A DNA stretch of 64,000 bases from Ricordea florida (taxonomy: Eukaryota > Cnidaria > Anthozoa > Corallimorpharia > Ricordeidae), in the NCBI GenBank assembly GCA_949710005.1, contig OX453272.1:5989173-6053172 (forward strand), read 5' to 3'. The notes below the pieces were generated by a model that was not told where the DNA came from, searched no databases, and saw nothing but the letters and a program-made list of their open reading frames with translations. The translations under genes were made by a program, and so were the position numbers. Of the stretch, positions 54,901 through 64,000 are shown in pieces; the stretch's first letter is position 1; every line of letters begins with the position of its first letter.

Positions 54901-57900
54901 AGTAAGACAACCCAGTATGGAAAATACGTTCTCTTACCTCATTTTCTCTTGATACTGTCCTCTTATCATAGTAAGACAACCCAGTATGGAAGATACGTTC
55001 TCTTACATCAATTTCTCTTGATACTGTCCCCTTATCTTAGTAAGACAACCCAGTATGGAAGATACGTTCTCTTACCTTATTTTCTCTTTATTCTGTCCCC
55101 TTATCATAGTAAGACAACCCAGTATGGAAGATACGTTCTCTTACCCCATTTTCTCTTGATACTGTCCCCTTATCATAGTAAGAGAACCCAGTATGGAAGA
55201 TACGTTTTCTTACCTCATTTTCTCTTGATACTGTCCTCTTATCATAGTAAGACAACCCAGTATGGAAGATACGTTTTCTTACATCATTTTCTCTTGATAC
55301 TGTCCCCTTATCATAGTAAGACAACCCAGTATGGAAGATACGTTCTCTTACCTCATTTTCTCTTTATTCTGTCCCCTTATCATAGTAAGACAACCCAGTA
55401 TGGAAGATACGTTCTCTTACCTCATTTTCTCTTGATTCTGTCTCCTTATCATAGTAAGAGAACCCAGTATGGAAGATACGTTCTCTTCCCCATTTTCTCT
55501 CGATACTGTCCCCTTATCATAGTAAGAGAACCCAGTATGGAAGATACGTTCTCTTACCTCATTTTCTCTTGATACTGTCCTCATATCATAGTAAGACAAC
55601 CCAGTATGGAAGATACGTTCTCTTACATCATTTTCTCTTGATACTGTCCCCTTATCTTAGTAAGACAACCCAGTATGGAAGATACGTTCTCTTACCTCAT
55701 TTTCTCTTGATACATTCCTCTTATCATAGTAAGACAACCCTGTATGGAAGATACGTTCTCTTACCTCATTTTCTCTTGATACTGTCCTCTTATCATAGTA
55801 AGACAACCCAGTATGGAAGATACGTTCTCTTACCTCATTTTCTCTTGATAATTTCCTCTTATCATAGCAAGACATCCCAGTATGGAAGATACGTTCTCTT
55901 ACATCATTTGCTCTTGATACTGTCCCCTTATCATAGTAAGACAACCCAGTATGGAAGATACGTTCTCTTACCTCATTTTCTCTTGATACATTCGTCTTAT
56001 CATAGTAAGACAACCCAGTATGGAAGATACGTTCTCTTACCCCATTTTCTCTTGATACTGTCCCCTTATCATAGTAAGAGAACCCAGTATGGAAGATACG
56101 TTTTCTTACCTCATTTTCTCTTGATACTGTCCTCTTATCATAGTAAGACAACCCAGTATGGAAGATACGTTTTCTTACATCATTTTCTCTTGATACTGTC
56201 CCCTTATCATAGTAAGACAACCCAGTATGGAAGATACGTTCTCTTACCTCATTTTCTCTTTATTCTGTCCCCTTATCATAGTAAGACAACCCAGTATGGA
56301 ACATACGTTCTCTTACCTCATTTTCTCTTGATTCTGTCTCCTTATCATAGTAAGAGAACCCAGTATGGAAGATACGTTCTCTTCCCCATTTTCTCTCGAT
56401 ACTGTCCCCTTATCATAGTGAGAGAACCCAGTATGGAAGATACGTTCTCTTACCTCATTTTCTCTTGATACTGTCCTCTTATCATAGTAAGACAACCCAG
56501 TATGGAAGATACGTTCTCTTACATCATTTTCTCTTGATACTGTCCCCTTATCTTAGTAAGACAACCCAGTATGGAAGATACGTTCTCTTACCTCATTTTC
56601 TCTTGATACATTCCTCTTATCATAGTAAGACAACCCTGTATGGAAGATACGTTCTCTTACCTCATTTTCTCTTGATACTGTCCTCTTATCATAGTAAGAC
56701 AACCCAGTATGGAAGATACGTTCTCTTACCTCATTTTCTCTTGATACTGTCCTCTTATCATAGCAAGACATCCCAGTATGGAAGATACGTTCTCTTACAT
56801 CATTTGCTCTTGATACTGTCCCCTTATCATAGTAAGACAACCCAGTATGGAAGATACGTTCTCTTACCTCATTTTCTCTTGATACATTCGTCTTATCATA
56901 GTAAGACAACCCAGTATGGAAGATACGTTCTCTTACCTCATTTTCTCTTGATACTGTCCTCTTATCATAGTAAGAGAACCCAGTATGGAAGATACGTTCT
57001 CTTACATCATTTTCTCTTGATACTGTCCTCTTATCATAGCAAGACATCCCAGTATGGAAGATACGTTCTCTTACATCATTTGCTCTTGATACTGTCCCCT
57101 TATCATAGTAAGACAACCCAGTATGGAAGATACGTTCTCTTACCTCATTTTCTCTTGATACTGTCCCCTTATCATAGTAAGACAACCCAGTATAGAAGAT
57201 ACGTTCTCTTACCTCATTTTCTCTTGATACTGTCCTCTTATCATAGTAAGACAACCCAGTATGGAAGATACGTTCTCTTACCTCATTTTCTCTTGATACT
57301 GTCCTCTTATCATAGTAAGACAACCCAGTATGGAAGATACGTTCTCTTACCTCATTTTCTCTTGATACTGTCCTCTTATCATAGTAAGACAACCCAGTAT
57401 GGAAGATACGTTCTCTTACCTCATTTTCTCTTGATACTGTCCTCTTATCATAGTAAGACAACCCAGTATGGAAGATACGTTCTCTTACTTCATTTTCTCT
57501 TGATACTGTCTCCTTATCATAGTAAGAGAACCCAGTATGGAAGATACGTTCTCTTACCTCATTTTCTCTTGATACTGTCCCCTTATCATAGTAAGACAAC
57601 CCAGTATGGAAGATGCGTTCTCTTACCTCATTTTCTCTTGATACTGTCCTCTTATCATAGTAAGACAACCCAGTATGGAAGATACGTTCTCTTACCTCAT
57701 TTTCTCTTGATACTGTCACCTTATAATAGTAAGAGAACCCAGTATGGAAGATACGTTCTCTTACCTCATTTTCTCTTATTGATACTGTCCTCTTATCATA
57801 GTAAGACAACCCAGTATGGAAGATACGTTCTCTTACCTCATTTTCTCTTGATACTGTCACCTTATAGTAGTAAGACAACCCAGTATGGAAGATACGTTCT

Positions 57901-58128
57901 CTTACCTGATTTTCTCTTGATAGCTGTCCCCTTATCATAGTAAGAGAACCCAGTATAGAAGATACGTTCTCTTACCTCATTTTCTCTTGATACTGTCCCC
58001 TTATAGTAGTAAGAGAACCCAGTATGGAAGATACGTTCTCTTACCTCATTTTCTCTTGATACTGTCCCCTTATCATAGTAAGAGAACCCAGTATGGAAGA
58101 TGCGTTCTCTTACCTCATTTTCTCTTGG

Positions 58129-58332
58129 TTCTCACCATATTATTTAAGTTAGGTTGGAGCGTTTTCTAGCCACAACGTTTTTGTTCACAACATTCATGGA
58201 CACAACTCTTACAAATATGGAGAACCAGATTTTGATAGCAACCAATCAGAACTTACTCTAACAATGCCCATTGAGCGGTGACCAATCACAGTCCTTTCCC
58301 AAGTTCTTTGAAAACCGAAAACGATTAGAAAT
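58129..58332. other. Unique DNA right of the array
   Basis: The sequence changes abruptly from monomer to AT-rich unique DNA. No gene is seen. Confidence 0.5.
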
Positions 58333-58432
58333 CTGACTCGTCCCCAGTCGTCTTCGTGTAACGCGCGTCCTTTCCATCACACCCCTCGCGCCACTAGGGA
58401 GAGACAGAGAGAAACGACTGGGGACGAGTCAG
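58333..58432. mobile_element. 100 bp MITE with 9 bp target duplication
   Basis: The element starts CTGACTCGTCCCCAGTCGT and ends with its perfect inverted copy (19 bp at each end). ATTAGAAAT flanks it on both sides (58324-58332 and 58433-58441), a 9 bp duplication typical of Mutator-like elements. The 60-base centre is GC-rich and non-coding. Confidence 0.8.
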
Positions 58433-58441
58433 ATTAGAAAT

Positions 58442-59117
58442 TGCGTTACGTAGACGTCCTTTTTGAGAGGGCAATAATGGAAACAGGAGATGTTTGCATT
58501 CAGGCTATTCTGTCATCCGTCCATGATCATCACAGCAACGCCCGCGTCTGCACAACATAGAAACACCTCAGTGTGACTAAACCGAGGGAAAACGTTTCCG
58601 CCTGTTTGACCATCAATATTTCATTTCCAGGAGTGACCAATAGTCTCCTAACATATGCAAAACATTATCATGCAAACAAATGTTGAGAAAATTAATTGAT
58701 AAATCTGTTGAGAATATTCCGATAATCGAAAAACAATCTAAAAACAACGGACCTTCTGAATTGCGGGCTCCCGACTCCCTTAGTCACGTGGTCACGTGGT
58801 GTTGCACGTTCGTTTGCCAGTAAAGGCGATCAGTTCGAAAACAACTTTTGACTTGTAATGGTACTGCATTTTCAATAAACATCACTAACGAGTCGGTTTT
58901 CGTCTTTTTAAAATTGTTTCCTGACTGGACCCAGACGTTAAGTCAATGATTAATTATTAGTAATAAATAATCTCTTTTGACGATTTACAAAAAAAATGAG
59001 TCCAAGACCGTCACTTTAGAACTTGAAATCGAAACTTGCGTACAATGTAAATTTTCATATTCGTGCTCTGTTCGATGAGAGAGGCTTTATCTTTTCACGT
59101 GATCAATTCAAGCAGGT
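58442..59117. other. Host intergenic DNA
   Basis: No coding frame or repeat structure supported, apart from a GTCACGTG tandem pair near 58784-58798. Confidence 0.4.
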
Positions 59118-59443
59118 CTGTGCAGGCCCCAAAATGATCCCCAGCCATGAAATGATCCCCAAATTAACCCCGGTCGTGAAATGAGTCCGCATTTTTTTGG
59201 CGCTAATCCCTAAATGATCCCCAAATAATTCTTGGAAAGACAACTGAAACCGGTCCTTGAAAATTATGATTTTACGTCATATTTCAAAATCCCCGGATTC
59301 AGTTGGCATTCCAATGATTACTCGGGAGGTCATTTCGTAGTCAGAGCAAAGTAAATGAGGATCATTTCGGGGCCAGGTTTATTCCCCTATTCCGGGGTCA
59401 ATTTGGGGATCATTTTAGGGCTGGAGATCATTCGGGACGCAGA
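59118..59443. mobile_element. MITE-like element rich in AAATGATCCCC motifs
   Basis: About 50 bp terminal inverted repeats: the left end reads GGCCCCAAAATGATCCCCAG and further AAATGATCCCCAAATT, and the right end gives the same pattern on the other strand (TTTGGGGATCATTTTAGGG). The centre includes AAATGATCCCCAAATAATTC. No coding. A related copy lies at 63318. Confidence 0.65.
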
Positions 59444-60488
59444 TAATTTCCTGCGCTTTACAGTTCTTAAGTAAAACAACTGTCTGTTCTCTTCAATACA
59501 ATGTTGCGATCTCTTGTGTACTGAAGTATTAAACACAAATTTTTCATTGGTAAATGAATATGACAGTTCAACGATTGAATTTTATTAGTATTGAAGAATA
59601 TAGCAGAGTAATGTTATTAACGGTTAACTGGGACAGACCCAGGAATTTGGAAGCGTGGCTCAGTGAGGAAGAAGGGAGAAGTTTGGGTTGTGCAAGCGAA
59701 ATGATATACACCCACAGTTTTTGCAGAGATAGCTAGCATCCAGCCACAGGTAGCCCAAGTCCTAAATATAGAATGGTTGAGACTTTCTGTTTGTAGACGA
59801 AAACCGAGATAGCGCTAACTTAACGAAATCGCTGCTATCTACATGACCTGTCAGGTCTCAGGATCAAGCGGACAACATAAAATATCGCACAGGAACAAAG
59901 ATGCTATTTACCTCCACTTAATAATTGATCAAAGTCAATCAAATATACAGCATGGGCCGCCTGTGGCACAGCTGAGAAAACAGACACTAGAACCACTGAG
60001 GTTCTTTAATTATAAGCTGCACTTTGAAATGTTCTTATTGATAACCACAGGAAATTCCGCATGTCATAATGCAGAATGTGAAAGTGCATGCTATAGGGAA
60101 ATCTTTGCCGTAAAAATTGTCGATACCTTAAAGGGTAAAAAATGGCACTTCTTGGCGCGACCACACCCCACTGCTGACTGCTGGCGGGGCTATTCTGCGA
60201 AAAGTAAGTACAGTAGTGCAGTTACAATTTGCAAGCCTGTTGCCTTCCTTTAGCCTATCGGGTGACGATCTTTCGGATTTTAACTGGTTGCATGTGGGTA
60301 GGGGCGGGGTACGTTTAATGCCTTTTGCAGACTTGTACTTTCTACTAAGCGTATTGGTATCCAGTAGCACCGGGGGTATTAAGCCTCTGGTAGTACTCTA
60401 TATCCTTTCCCGGTATATTTTCTGGGACTTGTAAACAGGTACAGTAGTACAACCAGCTAACGCCAGGAACATATTAATGTTCACTTAG
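59444..60488. other. Host intergenic DNA
   Basis: A 136-codon open frame (59843-60253) has no recognisable domain and no convincing coding signature; otherwise nothing is supported. Confidence 0.4.
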
Positions 60489-60607
60489 GCCCGATTCAAA
60501 CGTCGGACTTTGCATGTGCCGAATCTAATGCGAATGAGGGAAAACAATAGATTTTTCTCATTTGCATTAGATTCGGCACGTGTGAAGTTCGACGTTTGAA
60601 TCGGGCC
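60489..60607. mobile_element. 119 bp near-perfect palindromic MITE
   Basis: The whole element is an inverted repeat with about 50-base arms starting GGCCCGATTCAAACGTCG and about 90 percent matched; only a short AT-rich loop separates them. The target duplication is unclear (TTA left, TTT right). Confidence 0.7.
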
Positions 60608-61250
60608 TTTGACCACTCAGTGATCTCAAAGTTAACATCTCTTTTTTTTTCTATGTCCACTTTCCAGTGATAAAAATATTGGATCCTATATCCAATACTT
60701 CTTTGATCGTTATTTTTTTAACATTGACCTTTGCTGTATCAAAATAGGTAAATACAGTAGTGGGCAGAAGAGGGGAAGTCTGGATAATAAGAAACTCCCC
60801 GCATTTCAAAGCACAACGAAATGCGTAATTTCATGACAAACGTTCCTCTTCGATAAAAACACATGTAATATATTCTCTGGAGCATATGTACTTACTTAAA
60901 AGCAGCCGAATAAATCAGGTTTTTTGCCAGTGTAATCAAGGAAGCTGTGAGCATGAAAAGATTTTATTCAGCCTTAAATGCAACCAGTTTCTTACTTTGG
61001 ACAATTTTGGTTTTGACAGCGTGATTGGCAATCGCACGTACGTGCAGGCCATCTTGCCTTTTTCTCAATGATCTGTTGACAAAAGCGTTGTTTAGCTTCA
61101 TTAAAAGGAATAGGGTTTGGATTTCAAGAAAACACCGTCATTCGGTGTTTTCCTTTGCGATTTCCGGCTAACGCGTCTTGGGAACTTCAGGTCAGAGAGG
61201 GTCGCAAGCTGTGGAAGAGATCGATAGTAGCCTGAATAATCGACTAAAAT
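60608..61250. other. Upstream region of the EGF-domain gene
   Basis: AT-rich, no repeat or frame of note; it presumably holds the promoter of the gene starting at 61251, but no TATA box could be assigned. Confidence 0.35.
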
Positions 61251-63288
61251 ATGACTTCATTTTGTAAAGTATGGATTCCTTGGCTTGTTGCTGCTCTTTT
61301 TGTGCCCGAGCAAAGCAGTTGCTTTATAGATGGGTCGTGTTGCCAGCAGGGTTGTATAAACACTCCACAAGGAATCCAATGTGTCTGTAAAAGAGGTTTT
61401 AGACTTGTAAACCGCTGTGACTGCAAAGGTAAGTCTTCTAATTCTGTTAATCCAGTCGAGCACTGTCGATTTCTATCTCTGTATATCTTTAGCCTTAGAT
61501 GGCCTGTTTTACAGCTTTGGTAACTGCGTAAGTTATACCACTGAAACAAATATTGAGTACTTTCAGTACAATTCCTCAATTATTCTTCAGTAACAGCTGT
61601 AAATCGCTTTAACCAGCCATGTTTTACTTATAAACAAGTTCCCCGTCGCGTTACAGGAAGTTCATGTTTTGTTGTGCTAGATATTTTCTTGGCTGTAACT
61701 CAATTTTCGCGCAAACATTGTGAGCGTGGAAATCTGAGGAGAAAACTTTAGGTGAATGGTTTACAGAGATTCTGTCAATGTTGTTGTTTGACAGAGATGA
61801 ACTTCTTATCGTTCCCTCAAACTAGAAGACGACAAAAAAGTATATAAAGTGGGTTAGCTTCTGGACTCTCCTTTGTTCTGCCGGGGTTTGCTGTTAATAT
61901 GTCGTGCACCGGCACCCGCATAGTAATTAAACCACGCAATTAATCATTTAGCAATTGGCCTTGACGATGTGATCAAGTAACAAATTATAGAGATAAACCT
62001 GCATTTTTCTCTTGAGCTTTACTTGCCGAGTTGGAGTTGAAGATGCGAAGAAAAAAGACGGGAAAATTCCTCTCTGGTATCTAGGAAGGTGTGGGAATCC
62101 AGCTTGTCTTCCTGATAAGAACTAATGTGAAATGTTGTGACCTTTTAACTCAAGACGCTGTTGCTGTGTGCGGCATTTGGCGTCCTCAGAATGTTGTTGT
62201 CACTCTTTGGCATATCTTGCATTCACTGATTAATCGTTTTGATAAAGAAAACGCCGCTCTTACATCTGCCGGTCTTCTGCTGTCGCCGTTAAGGTTTTTC
62301 ATTTTCAACTTCTCCTGTCTGAAAGAAAAATAAAGAAGCAACGTTTTTAGTGGCAGATTACCGATGACAACACGTTTTCGCAAAATGCCATTGCGTGTCT
62401 TACTCTATTTACTTGAGTCGGGCGATTACGTCACGGCCACGATGCCCGGAATTCTTAGCATTGTATGTTATCAAATGTTGAATTCTTATATAATAGTTTC
62501 AGCAAGTAGTCAAATTTATCTCGATGTAATTAAATCTGTTCCTGTATCTCTTGTCTGTAGTTTTCGCAAGATTACAATCGTGGCATGGGGAAGGGTCGTG
62601 GGCGCACCAAAAAAACAAAAACGTTCAGCTGGTATCCAGTGCCTTCATACGTTTCAGTAATTTTACGAAAATGGTCCCGAAATTCCGGTAGGAACAAGAG
62701 TTACCGGAAGGTTCCCCAGAAGAATTTCCGGGAGCAACGGACCGTCTGTACCTTGTTTTTTTTTCCCATCAAAATGCTCGAACGGAAACTCGAGTTCCAT
62801 TTCCTCAAACCCCGTATCTGATATCTCTAGATAACAGTTCGGACTGTATTATTTCATAAGTAGGAGTATTATTTACAACATAATTTCTTAAATTTAAGTT
62901 TGCTTATCATTTGCCGAAACTGTGCCCTGACCCGGTCACGTGCATGCGTATAGGTTAGCCATGTGTTCTTATTGACCGAGCCAACAAGCCATCTTGACCC
63001 AACAAGCTTGCCGGGTCAATAAAGGATTTTTTATACGGCCATTTTGCTTTGTTTGGTTTTGCGGGACTAAGCGGGAAATCCCCAGCGGACAAGATAGGCC
63101 CATCTTGACCGCACGGGTAGCCAATCAAAACACAGGATTCGCCTCATCTTTCCAGCTCGCGGAACAAGCCATATCATAAATGAAAGTTTTACTTGCTTAT
63201 TATGTTATTTTCTGATAGATATTGACGAGTGCAGCATTGACAATGGAATGTGTCAACAGAATTGCATCAATACATACGGATCATACAG
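61251..63288 (+). CDS. EGF-domain secreted protein, first two coding exons (3'-partial)
   Basis: This is a host gene with two exons visible. Exon 1 (61251-61428) starts at ATG with a hydrophobic signal-peptide-like segment ([12 protein letters not shown]) and then an EGF-type Cys pattern ([21 protein letters not shown]...CDC), ending AAAG before a consensus donor GTAAGT (phase 1). The intron is 61429-63218. Exon 2 (63219-63288) follows TTTTCTGATAG and encodes the start of a calcium-binding EGF domain ([16 protein letters not shown], where the first D codon spans the junction, then INTYGSY), ending before GTAATG (phase 2). Both exons share the CQQ-C-IN-T pattern, so the protein is a multi-EGF secreted or matrix protein of fibrillin/fibulin/matrilin type; the rest is beyond the window. 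The start is the first ATG with a signal peptide; an upstream non-coding exon is possible. Confidence 0.7.
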
Positions 63289-63317
63289 GTAATGCTGACC
63301 ACAATGATGACTGACGG

Positions 63318-63530
63318 CTGTACAGGCCCCGAAATGATCCCAAAATCGTCCCCGAAATGATCCCAAAATCGTCCCCGAAATGATCCTAAAATCGTCCCCG
63401 AAATGATCCTAAAATCGTCCCCGAAATGATCCTAAAATCGTCCCCGAAATGATCCTAAAATCGTCCCCGAAATGATCCCGGCCCCCAATATTTTCCACGG
63501 TGGACCCGAAATGATCCCCAAGTAATTATT
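63318..63530. repeat. Minisatellite expansion inside a MITE-like sequence
   Basis: After GGCCCCGAAATGATCC, the same end as the element at 59118, a 23 bp unit beginning GAAATGATCC and ending CGTCCCC is repeated six times (63331-63468) plus a partial copy. The segment ends with AAATGATCCCCAAGTAATTATTGGAA, which corresponds to the inner part of the 59118 element. It lies in the intron after exon 2 of the EGF gene. Confidence 0.75.
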
Positions 63531-64000
63531 GGAATGACATCTGGAACCAGGGATTTTGGAATGCGTAAGATAAATGAAATTCTAAAGTATCAATTCAGCA
63601 CAATTAATGATATCTTCACTTACATCCCCAACCATGAAAAATGTTCAAAGCGTAAATTATGATTGTACTGAATAATTAAGAAAACTGCAATGGGTAACAT
63701 CGACCAATGTTGTAATTGAAAGCCACTCAGTTCAGTACTACTGCGAAGAAAACTATCTTTGTGATAACTGTAACAAAGAGGAAGTATGGTGCACTTATTG
63801 AGCGAGTCTACTAATGCGTCTGTTGTTGTTATACGTCTTTCGCTATCTCGTTAATGTTAATGTTACCTCGTGCATTGTGAGTAACGGAGCTGTTCCTGAT
63901 TGTGCTCCAACACAATTTAGATTTTATCTTTTGTCCACAAGAAAACAAGCTTAAGAATGATTAATATTCATACTTTCTATTTAAGTAATTTACACATTTT
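63531..64000. other. Intronic DNA at the window edge
   Basis: AT-rich, no exon or repeat recognised before the window ends. Confidence 0.4.

Larger units (their letters stand above)
21862..58128. repeat. 36 kb satellite array, 69 bp monomer, about 525 copies
   Basis: A head-to-tail array with no interspersed unique DNA. The monomer runs from GATACTGTCC through TTATCATAGTAAGA, CAACCCAGTATGGAAG and ATACGTTCTCTTAC to CTCATTTTCTCTT (69 bp). Common variants are CCTCTT or CCCCTT, GACAA or GAGAA, and CCTCA or CATCA. Occasional 70 bp units carry an extra G (GATAGCTG). Since 69 is 23 codons, both strands are open for long distances: + strand peptide unit HSKTTQYGRYVLLPHFLLILSPY-like, minus strand YYDKGTVSRENEVRERIFHTG-like, neither related to a known protein family. 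Each monomer has a TTATCAT (GATA-type) motif. The array starts at the palindromic element and stops abruptly at 58128 (CTCTTG then unique DNA). I regard it as non-coding. Confidence 0.97.

Noticed and set aside
21862-58128. CRISPR-like array
   Set aside because: There are no unique spacers; units are contiguous head-to-tail copies in a eukaryotic context.
59843-60253. 136-codon ORF in host DNA
   Set aside because: No domain, no splice or promoter context, and length within chance expectation for the region.
61251-61523. Single-exon 90-codon secreted peptide
   Set aside because: The EGF pattern stops at a consensus donor (GTAAGT at 61429) and continues as a cbEGF exon at 63219; the rest of the frame is intron.

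Overview
The window looks like an anthozoan (coral or sea-anemone type) cnidarian chromosome carrying the right-hand part of an integrated Polinton/Maverick-type element (adintovirus-like). The organism call is an inference: the virus-like protein families are ones I associate with cnidarian Polintons, and the host genes (a class A GPCR, an EGF-domain secreted protein with spliceosomal introns, an intron-bearing tRNA) are metazoan. Four regions can be separated. (1) 1 to about 17.7 kb is the virus-like element, almost entirely on the + strand: a Cys-rich ORF, protein-primed family B DNA polymerase, a possible Bcl-2-like protein, a retrovirus-type integrase with a chromodomain, four tandem paralogues of an 'LPSN' protein, a basic core-like protein, the double-jelly-roll-type major capsid protein (MCP), an adenain-type cysteine protease, an FtsK/A32-type packaging ATPase, four small structural-looking proteins and a GRF zinc-finger protein, ending in a GC-rich CpG-alternating tract. 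(2) About 17.7-21.7 kb is host DNA with an intron-bearing tRNA-Leu-like gene, a terminal-inverted-repeat element, an intronless GPCR gene and a decayed second copy of that GPCR. (3) 21.86-58.13 kb is one uninterrupted 36 kb satellite array of a 69 bp monomer (about 525 copies), with nested higher-order duplications. (4) 58.13-64 kb is host DNA with several short palindromic MITE-like elements and the first exons of an EGF-domain gene that runs off the window.
 The element holds the replication (PolB), integration (integrase) and virion morphogenesis (MCP, protease, ATPase, small basic proteins) modules expected of a Polinton with virion potential. It is inactivated by four simple lesions: an in-frame TAG in polB, a frameshift in the third LPSN gene, an insertion with solo-LTR features in the MCP gene and a one-base homopolymer expansion in the protease gene. 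The remaining frames are clean, so loss of function looks recent, although some single-base lesions could be assembly errors. Genes are packed tightly: start and stop codons overlap within the LPSN cluster, poly(A) signals overlap stop codons, and TATA boxes sit 35-60 bp before several starts.
 Three observations stand out. First, a short antisense ORF between polB and the integrase begins with MARTKQTARKS, identical to the first ten residues of the mature histone H3 tail (K4 and K9 included), inside an element whose integrase carries a chromodomain. Second, the 36 kb satellite appears to descend from one arm of an imperfect palindromic (MITE-like) element that sits at its left edge within the GPCR pseudogene; because 69 is divisible by three, the array is open over long stretches on both strands, but I do not regard it as protein-coding. 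Third, the MCP gene is interrupted by a 358 bp TG...CA segment flanked by a 5 bp duplication.
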